From positions 124,001 to 188,000 of the forward strand of contig CAJQUW010007906.1 of assembly GCA_907163375.1 (NCBI GenBank): a stretch of DNA of 64,000 nucleotides. Direction: 5' to 3'. The notes beneath the pieces are model-generated. The model was not told the DNA's origin. It ran no database searches and was given only the letters and a program-made list of their open reading frames with translations. Made by a program: the position numbers and the translations under genes. Shown one piece after another: positions 11,523 through 20,576 of the stretch. Numbering within the stretch: the first letter of the stretch is position 1; each line of letters starts with the position of its first letter. Source of the DNA: Prostheceraeus crozeri (Eukaryota > Platyhelminthes > Polycladida > Euryleptidae).

Positions 11523-12416
11523 ATTTCCGTCTGTTAAATTACAAAAGCAGCTCTCTACACAGAAGATCTCTTTAAAGATAGCGTTCATCCCGAAACTTTT
11601 TAGAGGACGGCGGTGAGAATGGGTTTTGATACGGAGCCCTCTCGGATTGCAAAAGTCTTATACTGCACTCATTAGGCACACCGGGTCTAGAACGTCAATT
11701 TAGTACAATGAGGTTGACGCATGAAATATTGTGAAGTGATCTCGGAGTGTTGCTTATTGCTTATTATTGCTTAGTATTTATTAAGGCAATACTATTTATT
11801 TCAGAAACTAACGGAACACAAACGCTCTTGCAATTCTCAAATATTAAGATTTTGATCAATATGAATTCATTCTTGATTATGCTGAATTTACTTATCTAAC
11901 GATAGAATAGATAGCGCACACTGTCTCAATCGAATACAAAGACAGTAAAAGACATTTACTAAAAAACATGTTCTCACCACACACATTATTTCAGATTATG
12001 AAGAGGAATGAAACACAATTGTTAATTGATCTCAACAACACGATCGAGAAGAGCGGGTGAAATATTGAAGTACATCATTGATGTGGAAAATCCAGGTTTG
12101 GCAAGCAATACTCGATAAGGATGAAATTCCATTAGCTGTAGTTATTTTGCAGTTATACGGCATTATTGTAGTTATACGGTATGTACAACGAACGCACTTG
12201 TATGCAAGATGCTTAAAAGATGTGCTATTAGTCATAGGAAAGCTAATTATCATTCGATGAAACTTTTTGATGAGCAAAATGTCATACATATACACGTATA
12301 TGTGAAATTAAAAAAGAAACTGAAGTGATGGCTAACATTACCACCAATGACGAAATATCATTTGCACGTTAACGAAAATATCAAAATATATACACCAAAT
12401 TATATTTACAACTTAC
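11523..12416. other. No gene recognised
   Basis: AT-rich sequence. It would be the intron following the minus-strand exon at 12417-12555, but no downstream exon was identified in it with confidence. Confidence 0.4.
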
Positions 12417-12555
12417 CAGGAAAAGCAGACACCATAATTATATCAACTTTCTCCTTCATTGGCAGTTTTGTGATGTCGCCAAAACATAACTGAATCTCTC
12501 GTTTTCCATCGCCTTCGTTGATGATAATTGAATCTTTAACTATCAATTTCGACAT
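12417..12555 (-). CDS. Host exon with start codon; GDITKLP...VSAFPG protein
   Basis: A 46-residue reading from the ATG at 12555 contains LCFGDITKLPMKEKVDIIMVSAFPG. It is bounded by textbook splice signals on the minus strand. A pyrimidine-rich CTAATTTTCAG lies directly before the ATG, and GTAAGT (12411-12416) follows the last coding base, leaving a split glycine codon. The GDITKLP segment recalls the start of macro-domain folds (GDIT...VDAIVN), but the later residues differ, so the family is not assigned. As read, this is the first coding exon, preceded by a 5' untranslated exon. The next exon should lie at lower coordinates and was not found. The exon call is good; function is unknown. Confidence 0.6.
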
Positions 12556-13194
12556 CTGAAAATTAGATTGATCCATCAAAAAAGGTGACGCAAGCATGCG
12601 TCGTACTCGACTTCGTATTACTATAAAATCATTAAATAAATAATCTAACACAACGAAAAACAGAAAATGAACTATTTTTATAACTTGCCATTCCGCTAAT
12701 TGTATTAACGCAGTAGTTGCAACAGCGACAGATATTTTTTGATGATGATGACAAAGGGACAGAGTAGTCAATTCGTGACTATCAAAGTAGGATGGCAGGA
12801 TTTTGAAACCCCTGTACTTTTCATGAAATTCATGAAAGGCTGCCAAAGCAATTATTATGCCACCAACCCTTGTTATCTACATGTAATATGTGAAAAGTAC
12901 ATTAAAATTTGAATTATCGATCTCAAGTAAGGTGAACTGAAGCAATTTGGGCTACGATTTATTCATATCAAGCTATAAGAAATTTATTCGCAATGTTGAT
13001 TTCGCATTTCGTCTCCCTGTTTCCGTTCAGTTTTTCCGGTGACTGCGTAGATGTGAAATCAGACTTCAATAAAGGCATCCATAGTCAAAAAGAATAAACG
13101 GCATCTGTGATTATAAGTCCCTAAGGAATCGCCACATGACTTAGATCATAGACTTGCATTTTTTTCAACAATCAAGCGATTCGTTAACTCATTA
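12556..13194. other. Upstream/intron sequence, no gene
   Basis: The minus-strand frame of the exon stays open by chance to about 12846, but this extension is not protein-like and precedes a strong splice acceptor. Nothing else was recognised. Confidence 0.4.
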
Positions 13195-14786
13195 CTCAAT
13201 GTACAATGTACCATGCTGGCCAATATATTAGAATAATGCTATAATCTGTTGATGAAATTTGAGTGCAATTGGATTTTTTCTCTCAACTAGAAATAAGACA
13301 TGCTATAAGCCTAGTTATTCATTCATCTATTGTTGTTTGCCGAATAGAGTGCTATGATTCATTTGAATGGGATAACATAGATATCTAATTTGAATATTTA
13401 AACGGGCGATTGCGTTCATAGTCTTCGTATATGACATTCATTAGTGAATCATGGGGAGAAAGAAACGCGTGTCTGCTGATGTAGTGTCGTGCATGGTGAA
13501 GATGAGAGATGAAGGTGTTACTCAAATTGAAATTTCACGATACACTGGAGTTTCTCAGTCATCAGTACAAAAGTGCTTGGCTAGATATGATTCAAGCGGT
13601 TCTTGCGAATGGGGCAAATCTCCAGGAAGACCTCGCTGTACGTCAAGGCGCTCTGACGAACTAATGAGAAGAATATTTGTCTAAGTCAATCCAACAGCGT
13701 CTTCTTTCATTAGTTCCCAACTTCCTGAATCAGAATGCATGATGTGGTTCTCCACGTACCCGGACAGACCGTTCAGAGAATCGAAAATTTCTTCGGGTAC
13801 TCATAATGAGATGTAATTTTTTTCCTGAATCAGTGATTGTGAGCAACAGAACTATTCGTCGAAGGCTGCAAAGTGATATGGGACTTCGTTCTTATCATCC
13901 AGCGACTACCCGAGATTATCAAAAAAGAACATTACTGATAGACTGATTTTTGCAAAGCGATACATCAACTGGACTCCTGACCAATGGCGAAAAGTGTTGT
14001 TTTCTGATGAAAGTCTCATCAAACAGTTTTACAGCTTTGCGAGTAAGGTCTGAAGACCAATAGGAGAACGATATAACCCCAGATACACCGTGTCACGAGT
14101 GAAGCAGTCTCCTTCTCAAATGATTTGGGGTTGCATTTCGGGACTTGGGAGAGGTGGCTTGTGGTTTCTCCCAGATAATTCAACGATAAATGCATCCGTC
14201 TACAAGGAGATACTACAGGAGAAAGTTCCTCAATGGATGGAGATACTTCTATGTGACATCTTTCAGCATGATGGTGCGCCGGCACACAAAGCTAAATCGA
14301 CCATGGCCTGGTTTGAACAAAGTGGTGTTCAAGTTCTGAGAAATTGGCCAGGCAGTTCTCCGGACCTCAACCCAATCGAAAATTGTTGGGCCGTTGTGAA
14401 GAAGAAGGTCTCCGAGCTGAAACCAACATCTCTCCCTGATCTAAGGAGAAAGATCAGATTTGTGTGGTGTACCGACATTACGACTGAATTCCTCAAAAGT
14501 CTCATTGACTCGATGCCTAGTAGGCTGGCAGCAGTTTTGGCTGCAAAAGGGGGCCAACAAAGTACTGATTTGGAAAACGGCTCAAAAGTCATTAGTATAT
14601 CATATTATGGTGATTCAATTGTGAGTACGTAACATATAGTTATCGGCATCATTGACTAATTATTTGTTGAAATCAATGTTTCAAAAAGAATTAAAGATCA
14701 GTGTTTCAAAGAGTATTATTCTAATTTATTGGCCAGCATGGTACATAAATGTGCATATTGCGGTTTCAGTTGATTGTGCCATTGAG
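13195..14786 (+). mobile_element. Tc1-like DNA transposon, broken, DD35E type
   Basis: An element of about 1.59 kb bounded by inverted repeats. Starting from CTCAATG, both ends share a CTCAATG core and a longer block including TGTACCATGCTGGCCAAT followed by ATTAGAATAAT. The right end carries about 35 extra bases between these blocks, so the left terminal repeat seems internally shortened. A TA precedes the left end; the expected right TA is not preserved. It encloses one degraded transposase gene. The length matches the usual 1.5-1.7 kb of Tc1-like elements. Confidence 0.8.
13451..14632 (+). pseudogene. Tc1-like transposase, degraded
   Basis: From the ATG at 13451, the N-terminal 77 residues hold the paired-like helix-turn-helix (VTQIEISRYTGVSQSSVQKCL) and a GRPRCTSRRSDE linker resembling the GRPR AT-hook-like motif. 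This frame stops at 13682. The remainder lies in other frames: VSNRTIRRRL (about 13840), the first catalytic Asp in FSDES (about 14000), then an open frame to 14632 with the second Asp in QHDGAPAH and the Glu in DLNPIENCW. I count 35 residues between the second Asp and the Glu, against 34 in classical Tc1, because of one extra residue before the WPGSSPDLNPIE block. At least two frameshifts and in-frame stops make it non-functional. Confidence 0.8.
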
Positions 14787-15325
14787 TGATGACAACGAAC
14801 AATTCCAATGTTCTCTGACAGGGCTCTTCACTCTCCAAATCTATTCGTTAAAGTTTGAATTCATTACATGGAATATTCATGGAGGCAATGAAGAGTTCAA
14901 TCCATTCCAAAATTACTAAAGAAGAAAAGATACATTCTTCGTAAGATGACAGAAACACTTAATTGGCTCATCGAACATGTGTGCTTCTTTGCTATGCACT
15001 TGCTATTCCAAGAGTTCAGCATTTAATGAAAACTGCTCCGATGTATCACAATCCACTGAGCGATGCTAATAGTGTAAGTCTTAACACAGTTGGAAGTGTG
15101 TCATGGGTCAGGTTTTTATAAAAAGTAGGTGGGTCACATACACTGTGAGTCAAGCTTATTTAAGTCACACTCAATCAGATTGACTCATCAACAATTCGAC
15201 AATTTCAATAAATATGGAAATTCCAGAATATCAATATTCCAGCACTGAGATTGGTGAAGCATGGAAGACTTCCTTGATTACTGGCCAACGTTAGTGGAGA
15301 GTCGATGGATATCTATTTTGTGCGC
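14787..15325. other. No gene recognised
   Basis: AT-rich sequence between the transposon and the hammerhead-like motif. Confidence 0.4.
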
Positions 15326-15351
15326 ATGATAAGCCAATAAGGCGAAACGTC
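15326..15351 (+). ncRNA. Hammerhead-like ribozyme core
   Basis: ATGATAA (15326-15332) stands where a hammerhead has CUGANGA (matches at U4, G5, A6, A9). A 3-bp stem II (GCC/GGC, loop AATAA) follows, then a perfect GAAA (15344-15347), a two-base stem III (CG), and TC at the predicted cleavage site. The flanks pair only weakly (CG with GC, then mismatch and wobbles). The tiny stem III resembles Penelope-associated hammerheads, which are reported to act as dimers. The C3 and G8 positions are both A, which does not restore pairing, so it is probably inactive. Confidence 0.4.
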
Positions 15352-16270
15352 GCATGTGATATAAATAACATTATACACTATTGAATCAGACGAAACTTTG
15401 CTTTTCCTGAATTTATTAACTTGCAATCATTAAGTCTCATAGGCAATGAACAGAATTGAAAATTACATAATTATTCTATCGCACGATAAAGTTAGAATGA
15501 AGGAGGACGCTGTGAAATTAATATTAATAATTATGGAGCGGTCGCTTGTCATACGAAGAAGACACCAAAGAGAGTTGATCTTGCACTTTAGTATAGTGCA
15601 CTCCGCTCAATCGGGAGTCGCTTTACCGGCAAACATGCCGATTCCCCGTTTCTAATTGTGACTTTGCTATGCAAGAATATTCGATTAATCAGGACAATTA
15701 GGATCTGCAACACTTAACACTTCATACAATCCAACGACTGATTTCCTGAGACGACTGAGATAAAGAGACCGGCATATTATGATCGGGCAATTCTGCAGCA
15801 TACAGTAAGGTTTGGGCTGCAATAAGACAACCAATAAGATTCTTCACTCCCCTACCTCCACTCCCACACCATGGCGGTTGGCTAAATGGCATTGAGGCAA
15901 CCAGCAAGATTCACCCACTGTATAGATTCACCTGTATGCTCAATTGCATGCAATCCCTCAACGAAACACCTGAAATCTAGAGGTAAGTGAGCTTGATTTG
16001 AAAGTTAATTATGATTCTTATCGATTTCAGGCATTACGAGTACTACCGCAATGTCTCCTAGTCGGGTGCTTCCTACATGTAGCCTACCACAAGAATCTTT
16101 CAAAATAAATTTATTTTGATACTTACGAAACCCTTTTCATGTTTCAATACTGGAAAGCCGTTTGATCGGGACAAATGTTAATTCCTGATAAAGCGGACTA
16201 CACTGTAATGGGCAAGAAAAATAAGATAAATCTTAATATGCTGTATGAACAATGAACATATAATATAACT

Positions 16271-16272
<2 letters not shown>
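15352..16272. other. No gene recognised
   Basis: AT-rich flank of the array. Short open frames only. Confidence 0.4.

Positions 16273-16316
<44 letters not shown>
16273..16316. repeat. (AT)n microsatellite, left edge of array
   Basis: About 22 uninterrupted AT dinucleotides directly abut the first array fragment. A longer (TA)n lies at the other edge of the array. The base run just before and inside it, TAACTTGATATA (16266-16277), is the exact reverse complement of TATATCAAGTTA at 43562-43573. Confidence 0.95.
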
Positions 16317-16318
<2 letters not shown>

Positions 16319-16679
16319 TAGAAAGGATATCTTCCTACCATGACCAATACACTGGTAGAAGAGAGTATGGGGGAACGAACAAGGGAACGTCAAAACTTTC
16401 AACATTTTGAAAAACACAATAATAAACAACGAAATTGGCGAAGGACTAATTGGCACAATATTGATGTAGACTCAAGGTATTTGGAAAGGATATCTTCCTA
16501 CCATGACCAATACACTGGTAGAAGAGAGTATATCCCTTACTAACAGATTTTTTACCAATTTCTATGTATATGAATGCTCTGATGCTAATTTTTAAAAAAT
16601 AAATCATTCATCCCTTGAAAAGTCCCTAGAAGGGACGTAAACCGGTCGGGATAAATCCTCAGTAATTAATAGTTTTCTT
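16317..16679 (+). pseudogene. Partial left-edge unit, rearranged
   Basis: Two overlapping 3' pieces of the unit are joined. The first (16317-16369) matches the last coding bases (GGATATCTTCCTACC and onward). After a short novel join it restarts further upstream in the unit (AACAAGGGAACGTC) and runs through the stop, AATAAA and the hammerhead-like junction into unit 1. It therefore contains the terminal coding segment twice. Confidence 0.85.
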
Positions 16680-16748
16680 TTGGACTTATTTTCTTATATT
16701 TATTGCCCATTTTTGGTAACTTTAATTTTGTCTTATTTTCTGACAAAA

Positions 16749-17819
16749 ATGGATGCCAGAAGAGTACAATTGGTTACGAGGAATGAAGCACAGGGTATAT
16801 TACAGAGAATTGATTATCTAGATGACAAATTGAACGGATTAACAAACACAATGAATTCAATACATAGAATTTTAAGTACATTTTATTCAGACATTAAATT
16901 GGATATGCAAGAGGTTAAACAACGAACTAAAGAAATTAAAAGTATGAAGGATAATGTGAAAGAAGAAATACTAAGTCAAACAAAAGAAACCGAAGTATTT
17001 CGAGAGAAAATAAAAACTGAAATGACTGAAATCAACAAGAAATTAACACGATTAACAAATGAAAAACTTGATTGGAATAAGAAAGTTAAACAAAGGAAAT
17101 TCTCATTTTATGAATCATATAAGAACGCAGCAATCGCAGAAATATACCAGAAAGCTTTAGAAGAACATGTTCAAAGAGTACCAAAGAAATTATTTAAAAT
17201 CCCAGTAACTCAACACTATGAAAAAGAAAGGCAACTGAGAAAGGAACAAAGCATTAAACAAACGGAACACGAAATTAAAAGATTGAGATTGGTATCAGAA
17301 ATTAAGACCAAGATTGTGGAAAGAATCGATAATGATATGATTGAATATTTTTACGCATGCTACGACGAAGAAGAAGCTAAGTTACGCAAAGATCAATGGA
17401 GTGAAATAATCAGCAATGAGGAGAAAAGAAGTAAAATAATTTGGGACAATAAAAGACATTTTTTTGAATCAGACAGACATTTAATATCAATAAATAGTGA
17501 TCGGAAATGTGTATCGAAAGACTCACCTGCTACATCATATTTTTCAAAGAAACAATCAAGCTACAGCAACAATAAAAAACGGCAAAACAATGACAGAAGA
17601 ACTAATCAACAAACTTTCAACTATCAATGTGCTTGTCGCGACAATAATTGGCGAACAAGGGAACGTCAAAACTTTCAACATTTTGAAAAAAACAATAATA
17701 AACAACGAAATTGGCGAAGGACTAATTGGCACAATATTGATGTAGACTCAAGGTATTTGGAAAGGATATCTTCCTACCATGACCAATACACTGGTAGAAG
17801 AGAGTATATCCCTTACTAA
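16749..17819 (+). CDS. Array unit 1: 356-aa basic coiled-coil protein, unknown
   Basis: The frame is open from 16680, but the first ATG is at 16749, so 356 residues are called. An upstream TTG would add 23 hydrophobic residues, but it is not a usual animal start. Residues 15-115 and about 155-240 are rich in Lys, Glu, Ile and Leu with heptad-like spacing and should form coiled coils. Between them lies a short KKLFKIPVTQHYEKERQ segment. WSEIISNEEKRSKIIW (about 217-232) is a distinctive charged Trp-containing stretch. Residues 250-356 are Asn-, Gln- and Arg-rich with two nearby Cys (CAC, 294-296), suggesting a disordered, basic, possibly nucleic-acid-binding tail. No enzyme motif is visible. 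A structural or RNA-binding role, as in ORF1-type proteins of retroelements, is speculation. Confidence 0.7.
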   Translation: MDARRVQLVTRNEAQGILQRIDYLDDKLNGLTNTMNSIHRILSTFYSDIKLDMQEVKQRTKEIKSMKDNVKEEILSQTKETEVFREKIKTEMTEINKKLTRLTNEKLDWNKKVKQRKFSFYESYKNAAIAEIYQKALEEHVQRVPKKLFKIPVTQHYEKERQLRKEQSIKQTEHEIKRLRLVSEIKTKIVERIDNDMIEYFYACYDEEEAKLRKDQWSEIISNEEKRSKIIWDNKRHFFESDRHLISINSDRKCVSKDSPATSYFSKKQSSYSNNKKRQNNDRRTNQQTFNYQCACRDNNWRTRERQNFQHFEKNNNKQRNWRRTNWHNIDVDSRYLERISSYHDQYTGRREYIPY

Positions 17820-17873
17820 CAGATTTTTTACCAATTTCTATGTATATGAATGCTCTGATGCTAATTTTTAAAA

Positions 17874-17879
17874 AATAAA
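17874..17879 (+). promoter_or_regulatory. AATAAA poly(A) signal (representative; one per unit)
   Basis: A canonical AATAAA sits 55 bases after the stop of unit 1, just upstream of the hammerhead-like junction. The same spacing recurs in every unit. It is AT-rich sequence, so chance cannot be excluded, but its position suits 3'-end formation. Confidence 0.45.
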
Positions 17880-17881
17880 TC

Positions 17882-17932
17882 ATTCATCCCTTGAAAAGTC
17901 CCTAGAAGGGACGTAAACCGGTCGGGATAAAT
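17882..17932 (+). ncRNA. Hammerhead-like three-way junction (representative of 22 copies)
   Basis: Stem I pairs ATTCATCCC (17882-17890) with GGGATAAAT (17924-17932): eight of nine pairs, with one C/A mismatch. Core strand 1 is TTGAAAA (17891-17897). Stem II pairs GTCCC (17898-17902) with GGGAC (17908-17912) around loop TAGAA. Core strand 2 is GTAAA, then CCGG as a self-complementary minimal stem III, then TC and the start of stem I. This order and these junction lengths match a type I hammerhead (CUGANGA, GAAA, UH cleavage site). Differences are C3 to U and G8 to A, which still pair as U3-A8, and one extra U in GAAA. A copy precedes each unit from 16606-16656 to 43311-43361. Activity is unproven. 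Confidence 0.55.
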
Positions 17933-18024
17933 CCTCAGTAATTAATAGTTTTCTTTTGGACTTATTTTCTTATATTTATTGCCCATTTTTGGTAACTTTA
18001 ATTTTGTCTTATTTTCTGACAAAA

Positions 18025-19095
18025 ATGGATGCCAGAAGAGTACAATTGGTTACGAGGAATGAAGCACAGGGTATATTACAGAGAATTGATTATCTAGATG
18101 ACAAATTGAACGGATTAACAAACACAATGAATTCAATACATAGAATTTTAAGTACATTTTATTCAGACATTAAATTGGATATGCAAGAGGTTAAACAACG
18201 AACTAAAGAAATTAAAAGTATGAAGGATAATGTGAAAGAAGAAATACTAAGTCAAACAAAAGAAACCGAAGTATTTCGAGAGAAAATAAAAACTGAAATG
18301 ACTGAAATCAACAAGAAATTAACACGATTAACAAATGAAAAACTTGATTGGAATAAGAAAGTTAAACAAAGGAAATTCTCATTTTATGAATCATATAAGA
18401 ACGCAGCAATCGCAGAAATATACCAGAAAGCTTTAGAAGAACATGTTCAAAGAGTACCAAAGAAATTATTTAAAATCCCAGTAACTCAACACTATGAAAA
18501 AGAAAGGCAACTGAGAAAGGAACAAAGCATTAAACAAACGGAACACGAAATTAAAAGATTGAGATTGGTATCAGAAATTAAGACCAAGATTGTGGAAAGA
18601 ATCGATAATGATATGATTGAATATTTTTACGCATGCTACGACGAAGAAGAAGCTAAGTTACGCAAAGATCAATGGAGTGAAATAATCAGCAATGAGGAGA
18701 AAAGAAGTAAAATAATTTGGGACAATAAAAGACATTTTTTTGAATCAGACAGACATTTAATATCAATAAATAGTGATTGGAAATGTGTATCGAAAGACTC
18801 ACCTGCTACATCATATTTTTCAAAGAAACAATCAAGCTACAGCAACAATAAAAAGCGGCAAAACAATGACAGAAGAACTAATCAACAAACTTTCAACTAT
18901 CAATGTGCTTGTCGCGACAATAATTGGCGAACAAGGGAACGTCAAAACTTTCAACATTTTGAAAAAAACAATAATAAACAACGAAATTGGCGAAGGACTA
19001 ATTGGCACAATATTGATGTAGACTCAAGGTATTTGGAAAGGATATCTTCCTACCATGACCAATACACTGGTAGAAGAGAGTATATCCCTTACTAA
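18025..19095 (+). CDS. Array unit 2 protein (356 aa)
   Basis: Full-length copy. It differs from unit 1 by Arg252 to Trp and by one silent change in the Asn/Arg-rich tail that alters the overlapping frame (Asn to Ser). It is the only copy seen with either change. Confidence 0.7.
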   Translation: MDARRVQLVTRNEAQGILQRIDYLDDKLNGLTNTMNSIHRILSTFYSDIKLDMQEVKQRTKEIKSMKDNVKEEILSQTKETEVFREKIKTEMTEINKKLTRLTNEKLDWNKKVKQRKFSFYESYKNAAIAEIYQKALEEHVQRVPKKLFKIPVTQHYEKERQLRKEQSIKQTEHEIKRLRLVSEIKTKIVERIDNDMIEYFYACYDEEEAKLRKDQWSEIISNEEKRSKIIWDNKRHFFESDRHLISINSDWKCVSKDSPATSYFSKKQSSYSNNKKRQNNDRRTNQQTFNYQCACRDNNWRTRERQNFQHFEKNNNKQRNWRRTNWHNIDVDSRYLERISSYHDQYTGRREYIPY

Positions 19096-19300
19096 CAGAT
19101 TTTTTACCAATTTCTATGTATATGAATGCTCTGATGCTAATTTTTAAAAAATAAATCATTCATCCCTTGAAAAGTCCCTAGAAGGGACGTAAACCGGTCG
19201 GGATAAATCCTCAGTAATTAATAGTTTTCTTTTGGACTTATTTTCTTATATTTATTGCCCATTTTTGGTAACTTTAATTTTGTCTTATTTTCTGACAAAA

Positions 19301-20371
19301 ATGGATGCCAGAAGAGTACAATTGGTTACGAGGAATGAAGCACAGGGTATATTACAGAGAATTGATTATCTAGATGACAAATTGAACGGATTAACAAACA
19401 CAATGAATTCAATACATAGAATTTTAAGTACATTTTATTCAGACATTAAATTGGATATGCAAGAGGTTAAACAACGAACTAAAGAAATTAAAAGTATGAA
19501 GGATAATGTGAAAGAAGAAATACTAAGTCAAACAAAAGAAACCGAAGTATTTCGAGAGAAAATAAAAACTGAAATGACTGAAATCAACAAGAAATTAACA
19601 CGATTAACAAATGAAAAACTTGATTGGAATAAGAAAGTTAAACAAAGGAAATTCTCATTTTATGAATCATATAAGAACGCAGCAATCGCAGAAATATACC
19701 AGAAAGCTTTAGAAGAACATGTTCAAAGAGTACCAAAGAAATTATTTAAAATCCCAGTAACTCAACACTATGAAAAAGAAAGGCAACTGAGAAAGGAACA
19801 AAGCATTAAACAAACGGAACACGAAATTAAAAGATTGAGATTGGTATCAGAAATTAAGACCAAGATTGTGGAAAGAATCGATAATGATATGATTGAATAT
19901 TTTTACGCATGCTACGACGAAGAAGAAGCTAAGTTACGCAAAGATCAATGGAGTGAAATAATCAGCAATGAGGAGAAAAGAAGTAAAATAATTTGGGACA
20001 ATAAAAGACATTTTTTTGAATCAGACAGACATTTAATATCAATAAATAGTGATCGGAAATGTGTATCGAAAGACTCACCTGCTACATCATATTTTTCAAA
20101 GAAACAATCAAGCTACAGCAACAATAAAAAACGGCAAAACAATGACAGAAGAACTAATCAACAAACTTTCAACTATCAATGTGCTTGTCGCGACAATAAT
20201 TGGCGAACAAGGGAACGTCAAAACTTTCAACATTTTGAAAAAAACAATAATAAACAACGAAATTGGCGAAGGACTAATTGGCACAATATTGATGTAGACT
20301 CAAGGTATTTGGAAAGGATATCTTCCTACCATGACCAATACACTGGTAGAAGAGAGTATATCCCTTACTAA
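19301..20371 (+). CDS. Array unit 3 protein (356 aa)
   Basis: Full-length copy whose protein is identical to unit 1. Confidence 0.7.
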   Translation: MDARRVQLVTRNEAQGILQRIDYLDDKLNGLTNTMNSIHRILSTFYSDIKLDMQEVKQRTKEIKSMKDNVKEEILSQTKETEVFREKIKTEMTEINKKLTRLTNEKLDWNKKVKQRKFSFYESYKNAAIAEIYQKALEEHVQRVPKKLFKIPVTQHYEKERQLRKEQSIKQTEHEIKRLRLVSEIKTKIVERIDNDMIEYFYACYDEEEAKLRKDQWSEIISNEEKRSKIIWDNKRHFFESDRHLISINSDRKCVSKDSPATSYFSKKQSSYSNNKKRQNNDRRTNQQTFNYQCACRDNNWRTRERQNFQHFEKNNNKQRNWRRTNWHNIDVDSRYLERISSYHDQYTGRREYIPY

Positions 20372-20576
20372 CAGATTTTTTACCAATTTCTATGTATATG
20401 AATGCTCTGATGCTAATTTTTAAAAAATAAATCATTCATCCCTTGAAAAGTCCCTAGAAGGGACGTAAACCGGTCGGGATAAATCCTCAGTAATTAATAG
20501 TTTTCTTTTGGACTTATTTTCTTATATTTATTGCCCATTTTTGGTAACTTTAATTTTGTCTTATTTTCTGACAAAA

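Noticed and set aside
14019-14592. Minus-strand open frames over the Tc1-like transposase
   Set aside because: Antisense shadows of the plus-strand transposase.
16680-16748. TTG-initiated upstream extension of the array protein giving a hydrophobic, membrane-like N-terminus
   Set aside because: The open frame extends here, but the first ATG is at 16749. A TTG start is rare in animals, and hydrophobic residues are expected from the T-rich leader.
17497-17745. 82-residue overlapping open frame inside each long-class unit as an independent gene
   Set aside because: It begins with GTG rather than ATG, and its recurrence simply reflects unit identity. Kept only as a finding about the short-class fusion.
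17850-17917. Alternative hammerhead reading using CTGATG near 17854 and GAAA at 17893
   Set aside because: It leaves no complementary stem I and an irregular stem II. The ATTCATCCC/GGGATAAAT model pairs much better.
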